Made by a program: the position numbers and the translations under genes. Shown piece by piece: positions 13,554 through 26,000 of a stretch of 64,000 nt of DNA. How positions within the stretch are numbered: position 1 is the first letter of the stretch; every line of letters begins with the position of its first letter. Below the pieces are notes generated by a model. The model made no database searches and had not been told where the DNA came from. It worked only from the letters and a program-made list of their open reading frames with translations. This DNA is from Setaria digitata (Eukaryota; Nematoda; Chromadorea; Rhabditida; Setariidae), in contig RCAB01000290.1 in NCBI GenBank assembly GCA_003640385.1, positions 17,412 to 81,411 of the forward strand. The letters run 5' to 3'.

Positions 13554-13912
13554 CTATTCTAGATTGATCGATAACGGTGTTATGCTGTTATATTCCCAAC
13601 ATCTCCAACTCTGAGGTAGCAGCACACGAATACAGTTTAGTTCAGGTCAAGCCAGACAAAACTTTTCTCATTATTATTAAAATATATGTCACAAAAATGG
13701 TTCATGAGAGAAAAATGACATGAAAAGTGGCTGAGGGAAAATTAAATCCATAGGAGATTAAAATGCAATGGTTAAAAAGTTTTGCTTGTAAAGTAAAAAT
13801 ACGACACATTTCAAGTCCATTTTTCTTTTTGCTTGCATTTTAAAAAGTAATTTACGAACAGATAAGGGATGAGTCAGCAGCTAGCTCAAGTAGAGGGAGT
13901 TCACTTCTGAGA

Positions 13913-14363
13913 ATGCCGAAATATTCTTTAGAAACGTTGCTTTTGGTGACACTAGAAATGGGTCACATGTTTGCTATTGCAAATGGATGGCTTGCTTGCT
14001 TTCTCCACATGTCATGTATATCCTTTCGGCTCATCTTACTTTTTGTATTTTTGACTAATTCATTATCTGGAGAGGTGATTTTCTTTGAAACGATTATTAA
14101 TATATGTTATTATTCCCCATCCTATCGTTGTTGCAACCGTAATTGTACTTTATAAAACAGCAGTAAGGCAGAATAACTTTTCTTTTTCCCCTCCACTACT
14201 GTGACCACTTAAATTTAGATCCTGGTTGCATAGATACGAGAAAAGTACGAAAAAGTAAGCAAACAGATTTTCCTCCATCGTTGCAGAGAGACCTTGTTTA
14301 TGGTAGTTATTTAGACGACCTTGTATTTAAGCAGTGGACCACAACCTTTCGAAAAGTTTGCAG
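13913..14363 (+). CDS. Possible first two exons of an unrecognised gene
   Basis: An ATG at 13913 opens a short exon (MPKYSLETLLL) that could end at 13945 on a gtgaca donor in phase 0. A more convincing exon at 14287-14363 has a GTTGCAG acceptor and an AG/gttggt donor. It encodes RDLVYGSYLDDLVFKQWTTT and a short basic tail (FRKVC), entering in phase 0 and leaving in phase 2. The composition of the second exon looks genuine. No linked downstream exon could be assigned with confidence; the exon at 16316 needs a different phase, so at least one exon would be missing between them. The family is unknown. Confidence 0.3.
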
Positions 14364-15678
14364 GTTGGTATTTAATTGCCATTTCGGACACTTTAGAAAT
14401 GGGATTATCCATTCACCGAACTTCATAATCCCAATTTACTTGAATAACAATAAGAATGTAGAGAGGCTGATAGAAATTTCCAGTTATTTTTTTTTTTTTG
14501 AAGGTCAGAATCATTATTGTATCATGTTCGAAGAAGACTATGTGCTTTTAAAATTGCGTTCATGAACCTTGATGAATAATTTTCGATCAAATTTCAAATA
14601 CAAAAAAGGAATTTGAATATTTTTGAAGTGCAGACACGAAAAAGTATGTCTGTGTTTTTAAGAGAATATAGTCTGCCATCTTCTGGAGTATCACTTAAAA
14701 TGAACTACTCCCTTTTAGGAAATTATAATATTTAATGCTGGAGAAGAAAACTTTTTTCTTGGAGATATCTATCAAACTCCGTCATCTTGCTGTCCCTTCA
14801 CTTTCGAAGGGAAAAAGAATTATAATAGTTACCAACATCACGTATCACGTGGTAGCGCTTGGATAGAAATTAGAACTTAAATCCGTATTTATCATCATTT
14901 TTTTTTTTTTTTTTGAACTAACGCTTTGTAATTAGGTGCTAATAACCATGTCAGTAAGTGAATCATACATTAACGAAGAGATAGAAATTTTTCATTTCGA
15001 TTTCTGAACAGTAATACGTTTTCCTTCCACACTTTTAATGAAAACGTGAAGTATCCGGTGGATGGAAATCTCGTCCTTATTCCATTGTTTCTTCGTCTGT
15101 TTCGAACATAAACGGCCTTTTTATTTATCATTTTTAAAAAACACTTAAAAATACTTCATGTTATCAAATAAGGAAAATAATTTGTACCAAAAAAATTCTG
15201 TGCTTCATTTTTACCCTTTTTTTTTTACGTTGAATCAGTGTTTTTTATAGCTACTGTTATAGCTGTTATGGCTATCACTGAGGACAGTGCAAAATTTCTT
15301 ATTTTAGAGATAGATCGCTTTCAGAATAAAATTTTTTAAAAAGGTTTCTTGGAACAGACAGTCATAAAGCAGTCATGGGATAGTGTTCCTCCTGCTTCTG
15401 CGCTAATGTAATTTTAGAGTTTCCAAGTTTTCCCTCTTCTAGTACGCTCTGAAAACAAATTTTTTTCACTTACTATTACGACAGAATCTTTTCATCGTTA
15501 TTAAGTGCAGAAAAATCTTTACTTCTTTCATTACTTAACTTTCTTAAAAGTTTTGGAAAGTACGTTTTTACTGTCTTTTTTTTTGTCAAAATATAGTTTA
15601 AGACCTTGCATTGAAATTGGGATTTGATTGTATTTATTACATCTTACTCTTCAACTGATTAGACTACTATATTTGAAC

Positions 15679-15820
15679 CTTTTCACTTTGTAATTTATAA
15701 TTATGTTTTTTGATTGCGATTGATTTGTTTTATATAAGAGATAAAAATCCTTGTCTGTGTCTGTTATATAAAGCAAATCTATCGCAAAGAACATAATTAT
15801 AAATCACAAAATGAAAAAGT
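15679..15820. repeat. Imperfect foldback (inverted repeat) element with arms of about 60 nt
   Basis: The left arm (15679-15742) and the reverse complement of the right arm (about 15762-15820) align almost throughout, sharing for example TTTATAATTATGTT and TTTATATAA, with a few mismatches and one gap of about 3 nt. The loop is about 20-25 nt. This is typical of a MITE or foldback element. A hairpin RNA precursor is less likely because the stem is long for a microRNA. Confidence 0.75.
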
Positions 15821-16315
15821 ATTTATCAGAAAAAATCTTGGATTGCGAAGGTTCTAGGAATGAGCAGGAAATGCTTAATTGTTTGGTATGCTGGAAAGAA
15901 TTAGGCATTTCAGTACATCTGTTATAACCGTTATTGAACTTAAGAATATAAAAGCTGATTCTGTAGGATTATTTCTAGAAGTTGAATGACCTGGATTATT
16001 GGGTTAAAATTTGACATTTTCTTTTAAGTTAGGTTACTCAGTAAAAATGACTACTCGCTTATTTGTCGCTGATATTTTTTTTTTAGTATTTAGAAATCTG
16101 TTTGCACTGTTAGGCATCAGATCTTTTATTATTTGTATATAATTCCATGTTAATATTGGGAAGTCCGTGAACTACGTACACATTATCTCATCGAATGCAA
16201 CTTTAATCTAACGATTGCCTTTAATGTAGTGATGAAAAGGCTTCACTGCTGAAATCTCAGTTAACCTGTTTGACAATGCATAATATTTTTTTGCATTTTG
16301 TTATAATTTCTCCAG

Positions 16316-16401
16316 GTTCAATTAATAATTTTAGCGCGGGTAAGGAACATCCGATGTATGTTAAGGAACAACTTTCGGGACTGCTTTCTGGCGGAGGAAT
16401 G
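16316..16401 (+). CDS. Isolated exon-like segment
   Basis: A TTTCTCCAG acceptor and an ATG/gtaaat donor bracket 86 nt. It enters in phase 1 and leaves in phase 0, and encodes SINNFSAGKEHPMYVKEQ followed by LSGLLSGGGM. The Gly-rich end and balanced composition look like a genuine internal coding exon. A gtaagg donor inside it would shorten it. No neighbouring exon fits well enough to build a gene, although a possible exon sits near 15820-15885. Family not recognised. Confidence 0.4.
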
Positions 16402-17155
16402 GTAAATGAGGACTGAGAAAGCTTCCATATTTTTTCTTTTCAGAGCTGCTTATCTATGGCATGGTGTACGTAAATTGTTATACTTACCTTTCGTTTCATA
16501 ATCATCAGCATAAATGCTTGCTTGCTCACGTTAGTTTCATATGATTCCGTTACGTTTTACATTTCCCTGCTTCGCTAAATTAATTATTAGCAAGGAAAAG
16601 AGAAAGAGGGAGAGAGAGAGAATATGAGGGACAGGTAACAGTTCTAGATTTAACTCTTCTCCAGTACTTAACTATCTTTTCAAACTGCCTTTCACCCATC
16701 CTTATGTTTTCATGTCACTTTTTCCCCATAGTTCTTATTTGCTTTATTTGATTGGGTATTTTCCATTTTTTTCCAGCTAAATCTCAGATTATGCAACGGT
16801 TGAGTATAAGTCTCCCGCTCAAGCGCCATCCATTTTCATTGCTAGTTGATTCGGCAGATGAGTTACACACTGCATAGCGGTTTCCAGCTTCTATGGCCAC
16901 CAACTTGCTGTTTATATTTTTTTTCAACTACAGCCTTTCATGCATAGGGTCTCATCAGCGGGCAGTTTGACACTTTAACTCAACTCACAGCCCCAGTTGA
17001 TCCAGAACAGTAGATTTAGTAATTTGAAATGAATTTTCAGTGACCTAGTTTGAAATTAAGAGAACTTAATTTAATTTAACTAAAATTTTTAGCTCTTCCT
17101 GCATTGTGAGATTTATCTTTTACCCTTGTTTTATTTCTTTGTTATCCGCCTTTCT

Positions 17156-17540
17156 TTAAGTTCTTATTCTTGATGACAATAGTTCCATTAAATCTTTGGA
17201 ATTTAACAAATGAATGCTATCACCCACCTTTTTAATAGTAAGTCCCTGAGAAGTTATGGATGGTAAAGGCATGGTGCTCAAGTTTTCATTTCCCCAGCCC
17301 TTGTAAAATGAACACTCATATTTCCAGTTACTATTACACTTGAAGTTGCAGCCTTTAAAATCCTTATCAGTTCCCCATATCACAAACCTTATCACTTGTT
17401 ACAGCCTTTTCACCATCATTTGGTGCCATATCTGAACAGCACAGCGCATCAAAATTCTTCTCAGTTTCTGTTGTATACCTTTTTACGGTGCTCTGTTGTC
17501 ATTATCATTCGTAGTTACAAATCTCAGAACCCATCGATCT
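17156..17540 (-). CDS. Coding-like - strand segment in two overlapping frames
   Basis: One - strand frame (17395 to about 17228, possible donor AAG/gtgggt) encodes FVIWGTDKDFKGCNFKCNSN and KYECSFYKGWGNEN, Cys- and aromatic-rich like a small secreted domain. Immediately upstream a different frame is open and reads NFDALCCSDMAPNDGEKAV before stopping inside the first. The two frames overlap without a usable intron, which suggests a frameshifted remnant or two unrelated short frames. No start, signal peptide or family could be assigned. Confidence 0.25.
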
Positions 17541-17599
17541 TATTTTCTTACAAACATTTTCCACTGGATATGATTCTTATGTGAAAGTATCGGCATAAT

Positions 17600-20500
17600 A
17601 AGAAAGGGGCTTTATTTATTTTATATCTTGACTGTTTTCGAAACTCAGAATTATGTTTCTGTATATTTTCTGTTTCCTTACAGTTCTTAATTTGTCACAT
17701 TAAAATAAGTTAAAGTGCTTTATCGATCAAATTTGAGTATACGTGGGGGAATTATCGCTGTATCTTCAGTTGAAGAAAAGGTGAACAATATTTCTGGATT
17801 TATTACTAAATATTACTTGTAACTGGACACAATGTCCAAAATGTTTCGATGTCATCTCTTTGGATTTTCTTTCTTGCCGGAATGTCGTCATTAGAAAGCC
17901 TTTAGAAACAAGCCGGTAGAAAAATTGAGTAAAGTTCTGTACTACAGGTTTGCGTGGATGAAGATCTCTTGTTTTATTTCATTTCAACACAAGCTTCGAG
18001 AACTTTACGATGTTAGGTGAATCGTTAGTTATTATTTATATGCACAAAAAGTTGCCTTAGAAGACTCATCGTAGAGTGGGAGAATCGACAAAGATTGACT
18101 GGCTGGTTGGTGCTTGTTCAAAACAGGTATCGGTCCATATGCTCGTTTTGCCGTCTACATCGCTATCTCCCTTCTCTTCGTCACACTGTTATACTGTTTG
18201 CTCTCCATACCATTTCATATCATATTTATCTCCTACTTTCTACGTTGCAAATTCTGTTTAATTTATACTCTTGCTAATCAGTGAACAGCTTTACATAAAT
18301 AAGCTTAAAATAACCTCCAATCTTCATGGACTTAAATAATGACTTCGGGATGTAACGCACTTTTGATTTCCTCGCCTTAGAGAAGAAATCATTGAAAAAT
18401 TTGACAGCATGCAATAATAAGTTGATGAAGAACAATGTCGCTTCATTGTTTTTGAGATTTTTTTTTGTACACCTAGATATAACTTTTTCTAGTAGTTTAC
18501 ATTGAGTGTACCTGACGTTCATCGTATCGTTTCTAACACTTCTTAATATAAGTCGATTATACTGAATCATTCTTTGTACTGCTAAGGAAGTCCCTTTATA
18601 TTGAAAAATTGAGAATTATATCAGTGGTTATTATAATATAATAAGGACTTAATCTGCCTTATCCACTACACTGCTATAGGTCTTTTACTTCTTGTAGTTA
18701 CTTCCTTGCAAATATCTTTTTAAAGGATTGATCCAGATGCACAAAAAAGGAAGTTCCTTGTTATCTTGTATCTTAATTCACTGGCCAAGTAGGTAGATAT
18801 CACTTATCTCTATTCTTGCTATTGTATTATACACAATAGAGCCTCTGATTTAGCTGAAGCTGTCAGAGCAAAAATGCATCACCCATGGTTTTAATTTTCA
18901 CGTGGATGGCAGATGAGACGTGCTAAGGCACTTTCACGATCTCGTAGAGCTTTTTTTAAGAGCAAAACATCCGTTACATTTTTTCGAATACCTTCTTCTT
19001 TGTTTTATTGTGATCCAAATATTTGTTTTGAGGGAATTTCAATTCTAGAGTCGAGACACTTCGTCCCTCTCATAAAATTTGCTATATGGAAAGAAAGTTT
19101 TATGTATTCTTGGAAGTAAAAAGTGACAAAGATCTGAAATGAATGGACCTTATTTTCATCGGCAGTTTATTGACATTCTTGCTAAAATTTTCACTTAATA
19201 TGTCGTCATTATATGTTTAATTTTGATGATACTTTGGGCTTATTATTATTAGTCTTTGCAGGGAAGCGTTTTAGGAGTAATTTTTTCTATCATCCAAGGA
19301 ATGTATCGTTGCAAACACTTAAATTGCCATTTATGTTAGTAGTTTTTATTTTGAAACCTGTATTTCTGGAATCAAATCAATCCAGTTCTTACGAAAAAAT
19401 AAGTTTAGGACTCAATTGAGTAAATCTTGAGGGAGAGATTTGTGGACAGTAGTTGGTGTTCACTTTAAAAGTTTTTCAAATTCGGTCTTCTTTAGATTAA
19501 GAATTCTGTTTCTCCTCGTAGATTAATTCTAAAAATCAGTTTATCTGTTCAGTAGCCTGAAGTTTGTTGTATTTCATCTTTATATTTAATCTGTCCTTAA
19601 TCATGAATTTCAGGAGGACTTTTCAGGACATCTGATTTGTTAGATAAATGAAAGCTTTGCTAATAAGAATTGTCTACTTTCACTTTCTTTTTCAATTTCT
19701 TTTGTCATATTTTGTAATAGAAAAAGTCAGTAATTTCACTTTTGTGCTTCCGCACTCATTTAATCATTCTCCTTTTCATCGTCTATCTTGTGTTACCTTA
19801 TTCTTTACTGCATTTTTTTTTTTTCTACATCTTACCTACTCAATGTTTGCTGATATACTTCGTTCCTTCTATCGTCACCTCTTCTTTCCCTCCGTTCCGT
19901 ACATATTTTGTAAAAAAAAAGATGAGTTAGTGGCTTTTAAAAACAAGAACTTTGTTCCCAAACTCTAACATTGAATCAAGTTCCTCTGTAACTCCTTTTT
20001 AAAGGGTTATTCTGTCTCGAAGTAATTCGAATTCCATAAAAACTAGTTTGAAATTTCCATGGGCATTTGAAAAATGACTGAAAAATTCTAATAATTATTT
20101 AAACAGCACTTTAAAAAGAATGATAAACTAATATTTGTATCTTACGCATGGAAATATACATTTTTCTCTATCATTTAAACGATTAGTAGTCTGTATCGGT
20201 GTCAGATTTGATAAGTTGATCACCACATGAAAATGGGGCAGTATAATATTTGTTTCTTTGCATTAAGAATAATGCATTTTGATTAAATTAATAGCGAAGA
20301 ATGAGATATTAGTATTTTCTACCATTGAAAAGGCGGTTTGAAGTTATCGTGAACATGGATTTTGTTATGTTATAGTAAGTGCAGCATAGCAAATATATGG
20401 TCTTCAAAATTTCAGATTCAGAAAGTTTTTTGAATGAAATTACCCTAGTACGAAAGCACTAAAGGTTTTAGGCTAGATTCATCCTTTGTTGAACTTGGCA

Positions 20501-20960
20501 TTTTGAAGTTAAATAACTCAATTTATAACGATGAACTTACCGCATGTGCTTGTCATATGGTTACGATGGTTATTTGTTTTTTCCCGCAAATATTCCTTTC
20601 ACGAACGATAAAAATTATACTGGAAGAATAAGACTGCTAGTAGCACAATATAGGAATTGAAAATTGGAGCTTGCAAAAGTTGCACGAACACAGTGAAAAA
20701 AAAACGATGTGCGCGAAATGAAAAAAGTAATGATTAAAATATTGTAAAAATTTCTAGTTGTAATCGAATTCTACAGTAATCAACTCCCCCTTTCCCTCCG
20801 CCACCTTCCTCAGTATAGAAGGGAGAATAACGCTTTTCAAATGTAAATTTTATGAGGAGCAAGCAGTGATACAATTCACTAGTCTATCAGTTTTTGCCTT
20901 ATTAATAAGTCGACTACTTGTTTTAATTCGAAGTGTTTATAAAATCTTTAACATTTTAAA
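17600..20960. other. No gene seen; AT-rich spacer
   Basis: Only short open frames of low complexity were seen. A small exon-like patch at about 18840-18890 (DLAEAVRAKMHHPW, possible acceptor and donor) is too short to support alone. Confidence 0.5.
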
Positions 20961-20968
20961 GAATTTCA

Positions 20969-21058
20969 ATGGATTTTTCGGAATTTGAACTGCAACTTGA
21001 AAGTGAAGCACGGTTTAACTATTTCACTGAAGAGCGAGAAGATTGCATTCCAACTTAG
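20969..21058 (+). CDS. 29-codon small open frame
   Basis: An ATG preceded by TTTTAAAGAATTTCA opens 29 codons ending in TAG. It begins MDFSEFELQLESEARFNYF and continues TEEREDCIPT. The acidic, helical composition is unlike the surrounding AT-rich translation. It could be a micropeptide, or a first exon whose donor is not obvious (a gtgaag lies inside). Chance is a real alternative. Confidence 0.2.
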   Translation: MDFSEFELQLESEARFNYFTEEREDCIPT

Positions 21059-21755
21059 TTTAAATTAAAGGCATCACTGCTATAGAAAACGTAATTTTCG
21101 AGATGATGGAAGGGAAAGGAAATAATGTCGCTGATATGATGAACCCGAAATAAATGGTAAACGAAAGCTAGCTCACTTTTTCGCTGCTGACTCAGTTTCA
21201 TTCTAACCAGTCTGAAAATCATTTCACCAGTCTTCACCGCTACTTTTAGCATTACCTAATATTGAACAATATTTGGTATTTAGCACTGCCGGAGTGACGA
21301 TAATAATGGTCGAGGAATCTTTCAAGGGACAGTGGAGATGTGCTCTTTGAGAAGGTTGTGTAGAAGAAATAAGGTGCACTATGCAAACAGCAGGCGCAGC
21401 ACGTTTATCCTGCGCACAGAGGAAAATAGAGGTTTCAGATGTTTTTTAAATGGTGTCTGTCTTCGTTTCAAGTGACATTTATGCCATAGCAGTTGTAATT
21501 TCCGTTTCCGTTTCTAGTTCTAGTCCTCTTCATTTCTGTGTGCTCCGCACTTTTTTTCACTTCCGCTTCGTACAGATATATTTTTCATCGTTTCACAATG
21601 GATAGGTGCTTTCACCGTTTGACCTATTCTTCGATTTTAAACTCAGTTTCTTTCGTGCAGCTGATTTTGAGGAAATCAATAGATACAGATGTAAGATAGT
21701 TACTAGTTCAGTTTCAAGTAAAAATCCTTCCGGATAGGTAGCGAAGAGTGGGGGA

Positions 21756-21758
<3 letters not shown>

Positions 21759-21799
<41 letters not shown>
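21759..21799. repeat. (GA)n microsatellite
   Basis: About 20 uninterrupted GA units lie in a GC-richer zone 1.3 kb upstream of the apl-1-type start. Purine-rich tracts of this kind can be promoter-associated, but no function is shown. Confidence 0.95.
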
Positions 21800-21801
<2 letters not shown>

Positions 21802-23057
21802 AAGTATAGTCATTCAAGAAGTCTGTAGAACAGCAATTCAATAAACCGAAGACGATACAGAGTGCTTTTGTCGTGGGGAAAGGTAGAAAGAAGGGAGAAG
21901 AGAAGAGTGCCACCGAAATTGACTTTATCAGACTTTCTTATTTCTCAGCAGCTTTTGTTCATTTTTCTCCTCATCCATATCGTTCTCCTTTCTTTCTTTT
22001 TCCACCCCTTTTCTGATGGTGATAAATATTGTGGCATCAATATTATTAAGCAATTTTAAGGATATGCATAATGAGGGAGCGTGGCATTTCATTTCTCTGC
22101 TCCTTATTCTGTCATCACGAAGGTAAGGTTCGGTAGCGTCCGTTGTACAACTGTTACTGATTATTCATTCATTGAAAGTAATTCAAAATGTGTGACTGAA
22201 AGGAAACTTCCTGGGCCGTGCAGCTCGTTTTTTGTGATGTTTTGTTGCTCAAGTATATATATTTATTGATCGTCCGCTAGTAGTAATGTTGTCATTTCTG
22301 GGCTCATTTATACAAAGCAGACGGATTTTCTTGCAGTAAAATATGGGCTATTGCCTACTGGCTTTTGCGTTACACCGACAAAGAAGTAAGCATTTGTTCC
22401 TGCTATTCATTCGTAGGACATTGGCTAGGATTTGTTTTATAAGCCTCATGTCATTTTCGCAAAACGTAGTTTTGATATCCTTTTGTAATAAATTTTCTAA
22501 TCATCACTCTTTTACAAGTCAGAAAAATTTGTCTTGATTGCCTGTTAGTTTTAGATGAGTTTTTTTTTTCCCTAACTCTTCAGCCCTCCTGTTTCCTCTT
22601 CACTGTATTTGAATCAGTGTCTTGACTTTAAACTTATCACGATGTAGGGCTGTGGTATTTTTCTTAAGCTGCACTTCTAATATATTTCTTAATTCATTTC
22701 ACCTTTCTTTCCTATTTTTTTAGTTTTAAATTGGATTTTCCATTTTAAGGAATCGAAGTAAAACTTATGAGTGTTATATAAAATAACATGACCATAATCA
22801 ATGCCGTTTTACTAAAAGAAATTTACGAAGAGTGCAATGAGTGTTCTAAATGTTTTAGCGTCACGAAATAAGCTTTATTCACTTTCATATCAATTAATTC
22901 CCATTCTTCAAGACAGTATTTTCTTTCTGTTCAGTTAAATTGGTGCTTATTGTAGTCGACATCGTTTTTTTTTCCAACTTGTGTTTCTAATAATGGTGCC
23001 AAATGTGCCTGCATTTCCATTATTTGAATTTATAGTTTCTTGAATTTATTTGTTTAT

Positions 23058-23076
23058 TTATTTTTTTTACAGAAAG
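23058..23076 (+). promoter_or_regulatory. Splice acceptor just before the APP-like start codon (likely spliced-leader site)
   Basis: A T-rich run ends in TTTTTTTTACAG at 23072, only 4 nt before the ATG at 23077. No upstream coding exon with a matching donor is apparent. This is the usual arrangement of a nematode spliced-leader addition site. A cis-spliced 5' UTR exon is the alternative; an AAG/gtaagg donor lies near 22122. Confidence 0.6.
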
Positions 23077-26000
23077 ATGGCCGCGGGTAGTTTAATGGCA
23101 TCTCTGATGTTGGTCGTGCAGTTGTCACTGTATGCATGTATGGAGGTCTGTTTTATATGTTTATTTTTTGAAACATTATAAATCGATGAAGTACTAAAAT
23201 ATACTCTGAAGTTCGTATCAGAGAGGACCCCTTGTAATTTATCCTTTTTTTTTTTTTTTTTGAAGAGGGTTATTCATGAAAAAATTTAAAAAAATTAGAG
23301 TTATTCATGAATCAGGTTGGGGATATATTTGACTCATGTATAAGAAGTAGGGAAAATATCTCAGTTACCTACAGCGCCCTTTGTCGATTGTTCTCTTTGA
23401 TGTTCTGGCTCTTCTGTACAAAAAAAAAAGAAAAAAACTCTTTTTTCCGAATCCTTTTATAATTATTTCCAATGTTTGGGTTGCTTGACGAGGGTGTTGA
23501 GAACGTAGAGAGAATGACAGGGTTTAGGAAAAGTTTAACTACTAAGCTTACTAAATATAGGAGAAGCTTGGTAGTTGAGTACGTTAAGCGACTTATGAAG
23601 TGCATGATGCGTTTGTCCAAGTTCAGAAATACAGTTCCCTAGAGTTGAAAAAATCGAGAGACTTCGATTTTCTAAGTGATGGGTACAAATAAAGCTCGAT
23701 AAAATAAGATAAAGAATATTAAAGTTAAATAAGCTTCGAATAACGACAATAACCGATTAAAAAAGTGACGTTTGATTCCTTACTTTTCAGTGTTGCTTGA
23801 AATAAGATTTGCGAACTTCAAGTTCCAAAGATTTACATACACATCTTTCCTTTTTCAGCAAGAAAAGATTATTATGTTGAAAATTATTCTTAATGAAATT
23901 TGACGTTTGATTCGTAGTTACAAGCGTCACCACAATGAATTAATTGCGCAGCAGGAAACATAGGACACAATCTGTATAAACAGAAAGCTTTAACCTGCGG
24001 TAGCATTTGAAGAAATTTACGATTATTTTGTTCTGTGAAAATCAGTTTTACTGACCTTGTCATGAAATTGCATATGGAGTGATAGTGTGAGCTTCTCTGT
24101 AGCAGTTGGCTACAGATACTACAATTCCATGATGGAAATTTGTTCTCTTATGTATCCCAGTCTTAGTTTAAATCTAATGTAAGGCCTCCATTATGTGTTC
24201 ATAAAATGGAAATAGTGATATACTGAGAAGTAGCACAATTATTAGATTTCAACAAGGATTGAAAAATAATGAGAGAACCTCTAATAGTGTTGCAATATCA
24301 ACCTCTTTCTCAGTAGAATATGTTCAAATAGTTGGAAATTTCAATCCTGCTTTCTGTTTATGGTGACTATTTTTTTGAAAATGCACGGAAAATTGAACAT
24401 TGTTCTACAGCTTTACTGAGTTATGGGATTACTACTTAAATGATTTTTCAGAACAAAGCTCTCTTGTAATTTTATAACAGTTTTCTTCGTTTTAAGAGTG
24501 TTGCTACCAGCGTGGACATACGAAAAGAGAAAAAACACGAAAAGTTTGTTCCACTAGTCGCATTTGAGTGTGGTTTTCGAAATAGATTCATGAGTGAGAA
24601 CGGCGTATGGATGAGTGATCCGAGTACTCTTGCAACATGCCTCAGTGGAAAACTGGATATCTTGAAGTACTGCCGAAAAGTAAGTCTTATTTTTTTTAAT
24701 TTTCGTTTCCAAATCCTTTTTTTAAAACATTTCGGAAATAGTTGCGCTTTTCTGAAATGTCTAAAAAATAAGCTCAGCTCAATGGGCATTAGTTGTCTGA
24801 AATTTGTACCTTATAATTTTTTTCCCATAAATTTCAGTATCACAGCAACACTAATTTTTACGTTTAAATCTTTTTGAAAGGACTGCAGTTTCGTTCCCTT
24901 CCCTTAGAAAATTCTGAATAATTTTTACTGCCACGGGTAATTCCCTAATTAAAGTTTTTTTTAAGTTTGTTGAAGTGGAAAATATCTTGATTTGTTTGAG
25001 ATTTCTTTCTGTTTTAAATATTCATTTATTTTCTTTTTTTTTTTTTTTTTTTTTTTTTTTTGTGGCTTTCCTCATTTTGTGCATAATTTTCATTATTTTT
25101 GTATTCTCAGCGTTGTGACATTCTTGGTGGTTAAGTCATGAAGTGGAAGGAGCATTCTCTTTCAGCTTCTTTCTCTTCTGTTTGTTTGTCCACAGTCTTT
25201 TTTTTCTTTTTTCAACACTTTTTTTTTTTTTGAAAATGTGCGTAATTCTGCAAAGCAACTTCTTTTCTTCCTTTTTTACAATTTCTAGAATTTGCCACTT
25301 CGTCTTTTTGAAAAATTAACGGACTTTGTTTGACAAATCGTTTTATCAGTACTTTAAAAAGAAAAAAAAAGTTGTGGAGTGCATAACGAAAGTAATCTTT
25401 TATCATATTTATTTGTGATTGAATTTACTATTACATATTACATAGTAGTAATTTTATAAAGTTGACAATGATTGGAGGTGAAGTCCATATTTTGTTATTT
25501 GCATTGTATAAAGTTACCATGAAGTTGAGTAACTTATTTCAGATTATTGTGTAACGGTATAGAAATTGGAAATCTTGAAATTTCCATTTTATAGATAGCA
25601 GAAATCAATAATTTTAAAGACACTGTAATTATAGATTGGAGTTTTGTAATTTGAGAACTATATAAAAGCTTTCGATTAATAAAAATATTTGATAAACATT
25701 TCATACTTCTTTGTAGTCATATCCGAAACTGGATGTCACAAATATAGTGGAGTATTCACATGAAGTAGAAATTCCTGGATGGTGTCGTGAGGAAGGCTCA
25801 CCATGTAAATGGACACATACTGTGAGGCCATATCAGTGTATTAGTAAGTTTGCTTTTGTCTTATGACTGTGTAATTTTATTTCTTTCCTTGATTTGTGTA
25901 TGTAGAGAGGGAGAGGGAAGAGCCTTTCATCATAAAGAAGTTCTTTTGAATATTGGTATAGAATTATACATCAGGCAGTTCAGAGGTAAGGTAAGCGGTT

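Noticed and set aside
21055..21252. - strand open frame of 65 codons
   Set aside because: Its composition is borderline, no splice or start support was found, and it abuts the small + strand frame. Chance is the simpler explanation.
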